In this document: positions 50,494 to 58,930 of the stretch, in pieces
How positions within the stretch are numbered: position 1 is the first letter of the stretch
Layout: each line of letters begins with the position of its first letter
From: Sphingomonas telluris
GTDB lineage: Bacteria; Pseudomonadota; Alphaproteobacteria; Sphingomonadales; Sphingomonadaceae
DNA length: 64,000 nt
Assembly: GCF_022568775.1 (NCBI RefSeq)
Contig: NZ_JAKZHW010000001.1
Coordinates: 1,240,001 to 1,304,000, forward strand
Reading direction: 5' to 3'
Notes under the pieces: generated by a model
What the model saw: only the letters and a program-made list of their open reading frames with translations
Told to the model about the DNA's origin: nothing
Databases searched by the model: none
Translations under genes and position numbers: made by a program

Positions 50494-52797
50494 GTGTCCG
50501 AAGCCCCTTCCAACCTGCCCGACTCGACTCGCGAGCCGCCCTGGCTTGCCGGCCTGAATCCGCCACAGCGTGAGGCGGTGCTGACGACCGAAGGCCCGGT
50601 CCTCGTCCTCGCCGGCGCCGGCACGGGCAAGACCTCCGCCCTCACCGCGCGCCTCGCCAACCTGATCGCGACCCGCAAGGCCTGGCCGAGCCAGATCCTC
50701 GCCGTCACCTTCACCAACAAGGCGGCGCGCGAGATGAAGGAGCGCATCGCCAAGATCAGCGGTGGCGCGATCGAGGGCATGCCCTGGCTCGGCACCTTTC
50801 ACTCGGTCGCCGCGCGCATGCTCCGCAGCCATGCCGAGCTCGTCGGCCTCCAGTCCAACTTCACCATCCTCGACACCGACGACCAGCTCCGAGTCCTCAA
50901 GCAGCTGATCAGCGCCGCCAACCTCGATGAGAAGCGCTGGCCCGCACGCCAGCTTGCCGGCCTCATCGACCGCTGGAAGAACCGAGGCTGGACTCCGAAG
51001 GACGTCGACCTCGGCGAAGCGGAGAGCTTCGGCCCAGGCCGCGGCCGCGAGCTCTACGCCGCCTACCAGGACCGCCTGAAGACGCTGAACGCCTGCGACT
51101 TCGGCGACCTCCTGCTCCACATGCTCACCATCTTCCGCGAGCATCCCGACGTGCTGGAGAGCTATCGCGACCGCTTCCGCTACATCCTCGTCGACGAATA
51201 TCAGGACACGAACCAGTCGCAGTACGCCTGGCTGAAGCTCCTCGCCGAGCCGCGCCGCAACCTCTGCTGCGTGGGCGACGACGACCAGTCCATCTATTCC
51301 TGGCGCGGCGCCGAGGTCGCCAACATCCTCCGCTTCGAAAAGGACTTCCCCGGCGCGAAGGTCATCCGGCTCGAGCAGAACTACCGCTCGACCTCGCACA
51401 TCCTCGCCGCCGCGGATGGCCTCATCGCCAACAATGCCGGACGCTTGGGCAAGACGCTGTGGACCGACAAGGGCGACGGCGAGAAGGTCAAGGTCATCGG
51501 CATCTGGGACGGCCCGGAGGAAGCGCGACGCATCGGCGAGGACGTCGAGGGCATGCAGCGCCGCGGGCTCTCCTTGGACGACGTCGCCATCCTCGTCCGC
51601 GCCCAGTTTCAGACCCGCGAGTTCGAAGAGCGCTTCATTGCGATCGGCCTGCCCTACCAGATCATCGGCGGCTTCCGGTTCTACGAGCGCGCAGAGATCC
51701 GCGACGCCCTCGCCTACCTCCGCCTCATCCACCAGCCCGCCGACGACCTCGCGTTCGAGCGCATCGTCAACCAGCCCAAGCGCGGCCTCGGCGACAAGGC
51801 GCTCGCCACGATTCACGCGCACGCGCGCGCGACTCAAGAGCCCCTGCTCATCTCCGCCGCCAAGCTACTCGACACCGACGAGCTTCAGGCCCGCGCCCGC
51901 TCCAGCCTCGGCCGCTTCGTCGCCGACATCCACCGCTGGAAGCAGATGGCCAACGAGCTTCCCCATGCCGAGCTCGCCCGCATCATGCTCGACGAAAGCG
52001 GCTACACCGCCATGCTCCAGGCCGACCGCAGCGCGGAGTCCGCCGGACGCCTAGAAAACCTCGCCGAGCTCACCCGCGCGATGGAGGAATATGAAAGCCT
52101 CCCCGCCTTCCTCGAGCACGTCAGCCTCGTCATGGACAATGACGAGAACCGGCAGGGCGAGAAGGTCACCATCATGACCATCCACGCCGCCAAGGGGCTG
52201 GAGTTCGACATCGTCTATCTGCCCGGCTGGGAGGAAGGCATCTTCCCGTCGCAGCGCGCGCTCGACGAAGGCGGCCTCGCCAGCCTCGAGGAGGAGCGCC
52301 GCCTGGCCTACGTCGCCATTACCCGCGCGCGGAAGAAGGCGACGGTCATGCACGCCGCCAACCGCCGCATCTACGGCCAGTGGACCAGCTCGCTCCCCAG
52401 CCGCTTCGTCGGCGAGCTTCCCGAAGCGCACATCGAGACGGAAACGACCATGTCCGGCGGCGAGAGCCTGTGGCGCGCGCAATGGAGCGAGCGCGCCGAC
52501 CCCTTCGCCCACCTCGGCCCCGCCCAGTCGATGCGGGCCAGCACCCGCGGCCCCGGCTGGCAGCGCGCGAGCCAAAGCGGCCGCTTTAGCCCCGACCCCC
52601 AGCGCGTGATCGAGGCCAAGGCCTCGGCGGTGTCCTTAGGCAACCAGGGCCGCACGGACCTGGAGCTCGGCCAGCGCGTGTTCCACGGCAAGTTCGGCTA
52701 CGGAAAGATTGTCGCGCAAGAGGGCAACAAGCTCGAGATCGAGTTCGAGCATGCGGGGTTGAAGAAGGTGTTGGATAGCTTTGTGAGTACGGGGTGA
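50494..52797 (+). CDS. UvrD/PcrA/Rep-family DNA helicase
   Basis: 767 residues from a GTG, full-length superfamily 1A. Walker A is AGAGTGKT (40-47), motif II VDEYQDTN, motif III VGDDDQSIYSWRGA, motif IV RLEQNYRST, motif V TIMTIHAAKGLEFD and motif VI YVAITRARK. The C-terminus ends in a Tudor-like domain (GQRVFHGKFGYGKIVAQEGNKLEIEFE) typical of PcrA/UvrD, which links to RNA polymerase. It unwinds DNA 3' to 5' in repair and replication restart. Confidence 0.95.
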   Translation: MSEAPSNLPDSTREPPWLAGLNPPQREAVLTTEGPVLVLAGAGTGKTSALTARLANLIATRKAWPSQILAVTFTNKAAREMKERIAKISGGAIEGMPWLGTFHSVAARMLRSHAELVGLQSNFTILDTDDQLRVLKQLISAANLDEKRWPARQLAGLIDRWKNRGWTPKDVDLGEAESFGPGRGRELYAAYQDRLKTLNACDFGDLLLHMLTIFREHPDVLESYRDRFRYILVDEYQDTNQSQYAWLKLLAEPRRNLCCVGDDDQSIYSWRGAEVANILRFEKDFPGAKVIRLEQNYRSTSHILAAADGLIANNAGRLGKTLWTDKGDGEKVKVIGIWDGPEEARRIGEDVEGMQRRGLSLDDVAILVRAQFQTREFEERFIAIGLPYQIIGGFRFYERAEIRDALAYLRLIHQPADDLAFERIVNQPKRGLGDKALATIHAHARATQEPLLISAAKLLDTDELQARARSSLGRFVADIHRWKQMANELPHAELARIMLDESGYTAMLQADRSAESAGRLENLAELTRAMEEYESLPAFLEHVSLVMDNDENRQGEKVTIMTIHAAKGLEFDIVYLPGWEEGIFPSQRALDEGGLASLEEERRLAYVAITRARKKATVMHAANRRIYGQWTSSLPSRFVGELPEAHIETETTMSGGESLWRAQWSERADPFAHLGPAQSMRASTRGPGWQRASQSGRFSPDPQRVIEAKASAVSLGNQGRTDLELGQRVFHGKFGYGKIVAQEGNKLEIEFEHAGLKKVLDSFVSTG

Positions 52798-52803
52798 CGG
52801 CCT

Positions 52804-52845
52804 CACGCTAACGGCAGCTTTCGACCCATTGCGGACATTAGCCGC
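52804..52845. repeat. Intergenic palindromic repeat copy 8
   Basis: GCTAACGGCAGCTTTCGACC then CATTGCGGACATTAGCC. The TTA at 52838-52840 is the TAA stop of the minus-strand gene at 52838. Confidence 0.75.
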
Positions 52846-53302
52846 CGATTAGAATTTTCCCGGACGGCCGTTTAAGCGGGATTGCGGGCGCGACGGTTGG
52901 ATTGCCCGGGTAGCTACTGCCGTTGAACCACAAGCGAGCAACGTAAGGCCGAGTGATGCCACCACCCGCAACGGTCACGCCGATGTCACGCCAGCCGCGA
53001 GTGGACGTGGAAAGGACGCGGATGGGAAGCTGCGTCACGGTTGACCGGAGAACGACGCGATAGCGGCCTCCTTTTTTGGACAAGACCAACAATGTGCAGC
53101 CACCGCTTCCGCAGTAATCCTTATCGGTCACGTAAAGGAGGGCTTCGGAACGACCGTCACCATTAAGGTCGGCGTCCGCACGCATATAACTTGATGTGCC
53201 GAGCGTCTGTTGAACGAACGCCGCTACCGCATCCTCTTTGCCTGCCGCATAGCCCGTAGTGGTCGCAAAAATCATCAGGGCGATTGCGGCGGCTGACATC
53301 AT
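52838..53302 (-). CDS. Small exported protein, FG-GAP/lipoprotein-like unknown
   Basis: 154 residues from the ATG at 53302, signal peptide AAIALMIFATTTGYAAG. The mature part includes RADADLNGDGRSEALLYVTD (an FG-GAP-like DxNxDG calcium-type loop), CGSGGCTLLVLSKKGGRYRVV and GWRDIGVTVAGGG. This recalls exported proteins that monitor or bind ligands in the periplasm; the exact family is unclear. Its stop is supplied by repeat copy 8, and copy 9 lies upstream. Confidence 0.7.
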   Translation of the reverse strand: MMSAAAIALMIFATTTGYAAGKEDAVAAFVQQTLGTSSYMRADADLNGDGRSEALLYVTDKDYCGSGGCTLLVLSKKGGRYRVVLRSTVTQLPIRVLSTSTRGWRDIGVTVAGGGITRPYVARLWFNGSSYPGNPTVAPAIPLKRPSGKILIGG

Positions 53303-53310
53303 CTTAGCTT

Positions 53311-53396
53311 GCCATCCGCAATGGCAGCTTTCCACCCAAAGCTGCCGCTAGCGGCCTAGTGGCAGCTTTCGACCCAAAGCTGCCACTAGCGGCTAA
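53311..53396. repeat. Intergenic palindromic repeat copy 9 (two perfect hairpins)
   Basis: Two 24-nt hairpins, 53323-53346 and 53361-53384, each with GGCAGCTTT, a six-base loop (CCACCC or CGACCC) and AAAGCTGCC, separated by GCTAGCGGCCTAGT. The CTA at 53386-53388 is the TAG stop of the small gene at 53386. Confidence 0.85.
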
Positions 53397-53616
53397 CTCC
53401 CCGGTGCCGGTGGGGGGACAGCACCGTAAGACTTGCCTCTCGCGCTCCACATAGGGAGCATTTGAAACGGTGCTGGAGCCTGCGGAGGTCCTCCGATCCG
53501 CAGAGCTTGACGACGTCAAAGCCGCTCAACGTCCGTGAGTTATCGCAACTCGTGCATTCAATCGGCGACCCGCAAACGACGACCGCCGTTCGGTGAGGGA
53601 GGTTCAGGGTCGGCAT
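53386..53616 (-). CDS. Small zinc-ribbon-like protein
   Basis: 76 residues. Two Cys pairs, CTSC (residues 22-25) and CSLC (53-56), together with an internal CGSEDLRRLQHRF helix, suggest a zinc ribbon. The C-terminal RRLQHRFKCSLCGAREASLTV pattern is one I have seen in small conserved proteins of sphingomonads. The ATG has no obvious ribosome site. Its stop lies in repeat copy 9. Confidence 0.6.
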   Translation of the reverse strand: MPTLNLPHRTAVVVCGSPIECTSCDNSRTLSGFDVVKLCGSEDLRRLQHRFKCSLCGAREASLTVLSPHRHRGVSR

Positions 53617-53658
53617 TGGCCACTTGGAAATGCCGCAAGCGGCTGATTACAAAGCGGG

Positions 53659-54348
53659 ATGAAACGAAGCCCGCCGCAGAGCCGCACTGGCGTTTCCAGT
53701 GGCGATCCGTTCTTTGATCTAGCTGCGGACCAGCTTGCCACGATTGGCGCGGTCGCCCTGATGTACAACTCGGTTGAGAGTCGCATCGACGATATGTTGG
53801 CAGAGGGACTTCGCATACCTATCCAGCCTGCGGAGGTCCTCAGCCGCATAAATGGCGTTGAGGGAAAGGTGGCTCTCATCAAATTCTCTGCGGCTCACTG
53901 GGGCTTCAGCGATAAGGAACAGCTATTCCTTGCTGAAGCGCTGGGTGACGCCGGATTCATGATGCTGAAGCGGTGGCGCGACGCCGTCATTCACGCGCGT
54001 CTCTTCGACTTCAGGACCGGCGTGGCACGTGTACCAGAGCGGCAGGGGCGGACGTCGGAAGTACTCTTATCGTTGGAAGCGCTAGAGGGACTCTACAATC
54101 GCCTCGTCGCGCTCAAGAACGAGCTATGGTCGCTCTGGGAAATTCTGGAACGGAGGAGCCGCCTCACGCGTGGCGGAATTTCCGACCAACATCGAGAACG
54201 GCTTGAAAGAGAAAATTCAGGCGCATGGGCTCAAGCTCATGAACGCAGGGAGTACAGGCTATCGCTTCCGCCAATGCCATCGTTTCCCGAGGACATTCCT
54301 CCTTTCGGACAGCCACCAAGCGTCAGGCAACAGCCGTCACGGGAGTAA
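53659..54348 (+). CDS. Hypothetical protein, unknown
   Basis: 229 residues, no signal or membrane segment. Helical stretches include LATIGAVALMYNSVESRIDDMLAEGL and FLAEALGDAGFMMLKRWRDAVIHARLFD, which recall the HEPN-like/ribbon helical proteins in layout (an RxxxxH-like RDAVIHAR is visible), but the similarity is weak. The C-terminus is Pro-rich. The TAA is followed by a hairpin. Flanking DNA contains repeat copy 9. Confidence 0.55.
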   Translation: MKRSPPQSRTGVSSGDPFFDLAADQLATIGAVALMYNSVESRIDDMLAEGLRIPIQPAEVLSRINGVEGKVALIKFSAAHWGFSDKEQLFLAEALGDAGFMMLKRWRDAVIHARLFDFRTGVARVPERQGRTSEVLLSLEALEGLYNRLVALKNELWSLWEILERRSRLTRGGISDQHRERLERENSGAWAQAHERREYRLSLPPMPSFPEDIPPFGQPPSVRQQPSRE

Positions 54349-54359
54349 ATCCCGTGACG
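54335..54359 (+). terminator. Perfect hairpin overlapping the stop of the preceding gene
   Basis: CGTCACGGGA (54335-54344) and TCCCGTGACG (54350-54359) are perfect complements around GTAAA, which contains the TAA stop. No T-run is present. Confidence 0.5.
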
Positions 54360-54516
54360 TCGGACGCGTCTCGCGGCGCGGCTTAGGCCGCTCGCTCGCG
54401 CGCCGGCCGGCACGCACTGGCTCTACGCCGAAGCTCCCGAATGCTGCGCATTCGCTCCCTTCGGCTCGGCAGTTTGTGCTGTCCTACAGCTGCTGTTCTA
54501 TGATCCAATACGGTTC

Positions 54517-55050
54517 ATGAAACCATCGCACAAAGAACCAATCATCAACTTTGCCCCGGAGCACGTCAGCAGCCGCCATGACGGATGGACGGCGGAAAGG
54601 CAGATCGCCTTCATCGAGGCACTGGCCGAGACCGCCTGTGTCGAAGAGGCGTGCCGGCGGGTGGGCATGTCGGACAGCTCCGCCTACCGCCTCCGCCGCA
54701 GTCCGCGCGGGGCGCCCTTTCGCCAGGCGTGGGACGCCGCGCTCGATTATGCGCTTCACCGGCTGGAGCAGGCCGCTTTGTCCCGCGCGCTCAACGGCGT
54801 ACCGCGGCCGATCTTCTATAAGGGCGAGCAGGTCGGCGAATGGCGCGAGTATGACGAGCGGCTGACCCTCTTCCTCCTCCACAACCGCCGCCGCGCCCGC
54901 TTCGGCAAATGGACTCGCCAGCTCCCGGACGATCCGCCGTCCCAGGTCGAAGAGGATGTCGAGCTCGACGGTCGCCTCGACCGCATCGAGTTCATGGACA
55001 CGTTCGTCTCCCACGTGGAGGGCGGCAACGCCTCGCGCGTTGAGGAGTGA
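54517..55050 (+). CDS. Terminase-small-subunit-like helix-turn-helix protein
   Basis: 177 residues. GWTAERQIAFIEALAETACVEEACRRVGMSDSSAYRLRRSP is a clear helix-turn-helix (initial helix, EEAC turn, recognition helix) of the kind found in phage terminase small subunits, and AWDAALDYALHRLEQAALSRALNGV follows. There is no large terminase subunit or other phage gene nearby, so this is a stand-alone or domesticated copy. The C-terminal third is acidic and unassigned. Confidence 0.65.
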   Translation: MKPSHKEPIINFAPEHVSSRHDGWTAERQIAFIEALAETACVEEACRRVGMSDSSAYRLRRSPRGAPFRQAWDAALDYALHRLEQAALSRALNGVPRPIFYKGEQVGEWREYDERLTLFLLHNRRRARFGKWTRQLPDDPPSQVEEDVELDGRLDRIEFMDTFVSHVEGGNASRVEE

Positions 55051-55202
55051 ACTTAGCGAACTTCGGGGCCGTCGCAGGCGTGATAATTCAATTCGACGAG
55101 GCAGTGGCCACGGAACGCCGGCCATCGGGACTTTAGCTTATTTCGCCGTTGGAGGGCTCGCCGTACTGGGAGGTTACCAAGCGCACACAATGGAGCCGAT
55201 CC

Positions 55203-55730
55203 ATGCACAGCAAGAGCACACTTCTTGTCGCGTTCGCCGCTGGTGTCATTTTTTCCCCGGCCGCCGCCGTCGCGGGACCGCAGGTCTCGGCGCAGTCGGC
55301 CCCGGGCGTGAACTTCAGCGCCTACAAGACCTATTCGTGGGTGCAGGCGAACGTTCAGGCGGGTGGCAATCCGATCATCCAGCAGCAGATCATGAACGAT
55401 ATCGACACCGCCCTTGCGGGAAAGGGCTATCAAAAGACGCCCGCGAACGGCGACATGAGCCTCATCCTGACGCTCGGCGCACGCGAGAAGACGGACGTCG
55501 AGAGCTGGGGCCGGTTCGGTCTCCAGACGAGCGTCTATCAGTACACTCAGGGCCAATTGTCTCTCGACGCTTTCGACACGAAGACCCAGCAGGCCGTGTG
55601 GCATGGCCAGGCCAGCGAGACGATCAACCCCGACAAGCCCAATCAGTCGAAGGTCGATTCCGCGATCCAGAAGTTCATGACCTCGTTCCCCGCAACTGCC
55701 GCACCGGCGGCGGCCGCGCCAAACCAGTAA
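55203..55730 (+). CDS. Exported DUF4136-family protein
   Basis: 175 residues from the ATG at 55203, signal peptide ending near AAAVAG. The DUF4136 features are NFSAYKTYSWVQA at the N-terminus, IMNDIDTALAGKGYQKTPANGDMSLILTLGARE, and QLSLDAFDTKTQQAVWHGQASETI. The family usually contains lipoproteins of unknown function; this copy has no lipobox. The C-terminus is Ala/Pro-rich. Confidence 0.85.
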   Translation: MHSKSTLLVAFAAGVIFSPAAAVAGPQVSAQSAPGVNFSAYKTYSWVQANVQAGGNPIIQQQIMNDIDTALAGKGYQKTPANGDMSLILTLGAREKTDVESWGRFGLQTSVYQYTQGQLSLDAFDTKTQQAVWHGQASETINPDKPNQSKVDSAIQKFMTSFPATAAPAAAAPNQ

Positions 55731-55793
55731 AGGCGGGCTGAACAGCGTTGGAATAATGAGTTACGCTGCCCCCGTTAGATAGGGGGCCAGCAC

Positions 55794-56006
55794 ATGAACT
55801 TGATCAAGCTAGAATGCCCGTTCGGCGATTTCCTGGCCGATCCGGATAAGGTTGCTTTCATCCAGATGGCAGCGCCGAACGTCTCTAAGGTCGGCTTCAT
55901 CGGCGGCGGGGAGATCAACACGGTGCGCGGAACCCCGGAAGAGATCTACGCCATCCTCAAGGGTGAGAAGCCCGCGTCCACTACCCCCTGCCGGATATCG
56001 CAGTAA
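55794..56006 (+). CDS. Small hypothetical protein
   Basis: 70 residues with AGGGGGCCAGC upstream of the ATG. LECPFGDFLADPDKVAFIQM and VGFIGGGEINTVRGTPEEIYAIL are the only notable blocks; no membrane or signal segment. No family is recognised. It stands between two envelope-protein genes on the same strand. Confidence 0.6.
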   Translation: MNLIKLECPFGDFLADPDKVAFIQMAAPNVSKVGFIGGGEINTVRGTPEEIYAILKGEKPASTTPCRISQ

Positions 56007-56062
56007 ACGGCTGGTAAATGGGCGAAAATCGTGCATCCTGTTCCCACTAGGGGGACTCGCCG

Positions 56063-56707
56063 ATGAAGCTCGCGCGCATTGGATTTCCGCTCGCCCTGCT
56101 GCTCCTCGCTGCATGCGGCAAGACCACTCATGTCGATCAGCCGGTCGGCGTCGTTCACGACAAGCTCGCCGCTCTGCCGCCGCAGGCGAACGCGCTGACC
56201 TACACGACGAAGTTTCCGGGGACGGACTATTTCGTCGAGCCGCAGGGCGACCGCCTGGTGTGGCACTTCCGGCACGAAGGGAAGGATTACGGCCGCTTCG
56301 TCGCCAAGCTGAAGGAGGACGGGCCGAACGCCACGAACGTCTCGACCTGGTTCGAGAAGTCCAACGACGCTCAATTGTCGAACCAGCTCGGCTTCCTCCG
56401 CGATCTCGCCAAGGCCGCCGCCGAAGCCAGCGTCGATGCGGCCCTGACCGGCAAGACCGTGGACCAGGGCCAGTTCAAGCAGTTCCTCGTCGCTCAGGCG
56501 ACGGCGAACCCGATGGGAGCCGCGCAGGCCGCGATGGGAACCGCGAGCGCGGCGGTCGACAAGGCGATGAAGGACCAGGCCGACCGCGACTATTACAACA
56601 GCCCGGTCGTTCCCAAGGGCGGTGTTCTGCCCGAACCCGGCGTCCTTCCGGAACGCGGCGGCGTCCGCGAGCAGCGCATGCGCCAGCAGCGCTACACAGG
56701 TCAGTAG
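56063..56707 (+). CDS. Putative lipoprotein, unknown
   Basis: 214 residues. The signal has lipobox LLAAC (ALLLLAACGKTT). Residues 50-95 contain KFPGTDYFVEPQGDRLVWHFRHEGKDYGRFVAKL; the central part is helical and Ala-rich (AAAEASVDAALTG, AAQAAMGTASAAVDKAMKDQ), and the C-terminus is Pro/Arg-rich. Function unknown. Confidence 0.75.
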   Translation: MKLARIGFPLALLLLAACGKTTHVDQPVGVVHDKLAALPPQANALTYTTKFPGTDYFVEPQGDRLVWHFRHEGKDYGRFVAKLKEDGPNATNVSTWFEKSNDAQLSNQLGFLRDLAKAAAEASVDAALTGKTVDQGQFKQFLVAQATANPMGAAQAAMGTASAAVDKAMKDQADRDYYNSPVVPKGGVLPEPGVLPERGGVREQRMRQQRYTGQ

Positions 56708-56714
56708 AGGAAAG

Positions 56715-56894
56715 TCAGAGAGCGAATTCGCGCGATTTGCTTTCGGCGATCGCCATAGCATCCGCCGCCATCGCTTCGAAGCGGCTAGCGGCAACGGGAT
56801 CGGAAATCTCTTCCGCTGTCTTGTGAAGTCGCTCCGCGCGCTCGCGATATTCCTGCGGCGGAAGATCCTCGACGGGCATCCTGTACCAGCGCAC
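56715..56894 (-). CDS. Small helical protein, unknown
   Basis: 59 residues from a GTG at 56894 preceded by GGAGGTTTCG, a much better start than the upstream ATG. MPVEDLPPQEYRERAERLHKTAEEI and AASRFEAMAADAMAIAESKS form a helical hairpin. Short proteins of this kind are common in sphingomonads; the function is unknown. Confidence 0.6.
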   Translation of the reverse strand: MRWYRMPVEDLPPQEYRERAERLHKTAEEISDPVAASRFEAMAADAMAIAESKSREFAL

Positions 56895-57313
56895 CGAAAC
56901 CTCCGCTCCTCGAATGGTTGGTACAATATCGCTTCGCCGGCGACGGTTCCCAATCGGGAGATTCACCTACGGGGAGAAGGGGCCGAACTTCGCCTAATAA
57001 ACCCTGCAAAGCAGGCGGTTAACTTTGGATAAGGTTCGGTTCAGCCGACCTTCGGATAGAAAATGGGGAGCGATCCAGTGCCGAGTGGGTGCTCTTAGCT
57101 AGACCGCCCCCCGCCCTCGATAGGCCTTGGGGATCTACGAGGGAGAGGTCCGTCTCCCGAGTTTGCTCAACGAAGGCGGAACCTCTCGGCCGGTATCCGT
57201 GAGTTGAGTTGTGACGTCAATCTACATTGACGTCAGGGTGGTGGAGCGAAGTTGAACCTCCTTCTCGGAGAATGAGGAGGGCCAAAGTCGCGTTGCGTGT
57301 GGGGGACGGCGTT
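56895..57313. other. Gene-poor stretch before the second XRE regulator
   Basis: About 420 bp without a convincing gene. Besides the operator palindrome at 57212 it holds several imperfect inverted repeats (for example GACCTCTCCC-like and GGGAGAGGTC words around 57140-57160), and nothing else I can assign. Confidence 0.5.
57212..57235. promoter_or_regulatory. Perfect palindromic operator candidate upstream of the XRE gene
   Basis: TGACGTCAAT at 57212-57221, the spacer CTAC, and its exact reverse complement at 57226-57235. It lies 78 bp upstream of the XRE start at 57314. Confidence 0.65.
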
Positions 57314-57511
57314 ATGAACAACCGTGTGAAAGCATTGCGCACGGCACGAAAGTGGACACAGCGCGAGTTTGCCGAAAGGCTCGGCGTCTCACGGCAAAGT
57401 GTCCATGCGATCGAGACTCAGAAATACGACCCGTCGTTGCCACTGGCATTCAAGATTGCAGGTCTGTTCGAAACCACGATCGAAGACATCTTCGAACATC
57501 GCGCCGACTGA
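57314..57511 (+). CDS. XRE-family helix-turn-helix regulator
   Basis: 65 residues from the ATG at 57314 with GGGGGACG upstream. The helix-turn-helix is KWTQREFAERLGVSRQSVHAI, followed by ETQKYDPSLPLAFKIAGLFETTIEDIFEH. It is a paralogue of the regulator at 2944, but here no membrane partner follows; a convergent PilZ gene does. A perfect palindrome lies 78 bp upstream. Confidence 0.9.
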   Translation: MNNRVKALRTARKWTQREFAERLGVSRQSVHAIETQKYDPSLPLAFKIAGLFETTIEDIFEHRAD

Positions 57512-57530
57512 CCGCGCTTCCCGGCGCGCC

Positions 57531-58001
57531 TCAGAAGATGCCGACCGCCCACAGAATCAACGCCCAGAGCGTCAGCGAAACGCCGAGGATGATCCATCCC
57601 CGCGCCGCTAGCGGAAGCCTCTCCCCATCCAAGATCTCGGCCTCGTGAGCCTCGTCGAGCGCCGATGAGCTTTCGAGCAGCTTCGTCGCCACGGGACTGC
57701 GCAGCAAAGCGGCGCTGACGGCGGCACGCGGTATCGGGGTGGCAAACTCGCAGCCGAAGAAAGGCCCGCTGTTCCAGACGACGACCGCTTGCATGGCGCC
57801 CACTTCGGGAAGATCGAACTGCAGGCTTTCGAACGGCTGCAGTTTCGCTGCAGTTTCGAGAAGCACGCCCGTCATCGAGATGTCGTGGACGAGAACCTCG
57901 TCGCCTGAGGCGCTGAGGGACGATTCCAGATGGAGTCTTCGCCGCCCCTGAGATCGTCTGTCGTCGGCTTCGAAAGTCTCAAGACGTGCGGTAACTGGCA
58001 T
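57531..58001 (-). CDS. PilZ-domain protein with C-terminal membrane helix
   Basis: 156 residues. The PilZ features are the RRSQGRRRLHLES block (RxxxR for cyclic-di-GMP) and VHDISMTGVLLETAAKL (DxSxxG). A C-terminal transmembrane helix is WIILGVSLTLWALILWAVGIF. The protein is expected to bind cyclic-di-GMP at the inner membrane and could link the second messenger to motility or envelope output. The binding residues are present, but function is inferred from the family. Confidence 0.85.
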   Translation of the reverse strand: MPVTARLETFEADDRRSQGRRRLHLESSLSASGDEVLVHDISMTGVLLETAAKLQPFESLQFDLPEVGAMQAVVVWNSGPFFGCEFATPIPRAAVSAALLRSPVATKLLESSSALDEAHEAEILDGERLPLAARGWIILGVSLTLWALILWAVGIF

Positions 58002-58090
58002 GGTCCACCCCCAGCGCGATCAAGTGGCGGACAATCGTGAACAACAAGTTTCAGAATGCTCCGATTTCGTCCGGAACTAGGCGTGCACAA

Positions 58091-58117
58091 GAAAAGCGCC
58101 GGCGGTTAGGCCGGCGC
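58091..58117 (-). terminator. Rho-independent terminator
   Basis: On the minus strand GCGCCGGC and GCCGGCGC (58117-58110 with 58103-58096) pair perfectly, followed by TTTTC. It ends the transcript of the gene at 58141. Confidence 0.85.
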
Positions 58118-58140
58118 TCCTCCATTTCCTTCAGGCCGAT

Positions 58141-58641
58141 CTATCGGCGATAGATGTCTACGTCCCGGATATAGCCGCGATAATCGACGTCGCACTTGAA
58201 CGAGAGATCCGGCTGCGAAGCGTAGCCCACCGCGCCGTAAGCGCCGTAACCGTAGCGGCCGTAGCCATTGGCACCGCTCGTAGCGAGACCGCGAACGCGG
58301 ACCGAGCCACGGTTCGGATTGACCTGGGTCACCTGAAGAACGCGGCCTCCGGTGGTCTGCGCACCGAGCACTGCGCCGAGGATCCCGGTCAGACCGACGC
58401 GGGTGTTTAAACGGTTCTGGACTGCGGCCGAGCACTGCTGCGCGGCCATATTTGTGAGGTTGTTGTTATAGCTGCTATTGTAGCCGTAGCCGTTGCCGTA
58501 CTGGGCGCCGTAGCCGTAGGGACTGTTGTACTGCCCGTAAGCATTGGGCGCATACCCATAATATTGGGCGCTGGCAGGGGTTGCTACCGCAACCGCTGCA
58601 ACGGTGGCTGCCGAAGCAAGGATCTTCGTCAGGTTGGTCAT
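58141..58641 (-). CDS. Exported Tyr/Gly/Asn-rich protein
   Basis: 166 residues. A signal peptide (ASAATVAAVAVATPASAQ) precedes a YGYAPNAYGQYNSPYGYG-rich stretch, a globular middle with Cys and a glycine-zipper-like LTGILGAVLGAQTTGG, and a C-terminal FKCDVDYRGYIRDVDIYRR. It is the third Tyr/Gly-rich exported protein in the window (others at 6292 and 7058). Terminated by a strong hairpin. Function unknown; probably envelope-associated. Confidence 0.75.
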   Translation of the reverse strand: MTNLTKILASAATVAAVAVATPASAQYYGYAPNAYGQYNSPYGYGAQYGNGYGYNSSYNNNLTNMAAQQCSAAVQNRLNTRVGLTGILGAVLGAQTTGGRVLQVTQVNPNRGSVRVRGLATSGANGYGRYGYGAYGAVGYASQPDLSFKCDVDYRGYIRDVDIYRR

Positions 58642-58870
58642 GGCTCAAACTCCTTTCAAACTACTGGAGCCTTTGAGCCTAAAAACGAACGCGCGCCGGT
58701 ATGGCGGCATTTCTCATCGCGCCGAAATGTCGGGTCACCGACAAAGGTTGAACGCCAAATGAATATATTTGTTAGCAAGGTCGCTCGACTCGCGTTTAAC
58801 TCTTGATTAACATTCGGCCGGCGGGGCTCGCGATTTTTCACCGAGAGAAAATCGTGGTGTGTCACCCCGC

Positions 58871-58911
58871 GAGGCCCGCGGTGCTACGGCGTCCCCGACG
58901 CCGCGGGCCTC
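58871..58911 (-). terminator. Strong hairpin after the NarL-type regulator
   Basis: GAGGCCCGCGG at 58871-58881 and its exact reverse complement at 58901-58911, 20 bp past the regulator's stop at 58931. No T-run. Confidence 0.45.
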
Positions 58912-58930
58912 AACACCCGCGGCGGGGCAC

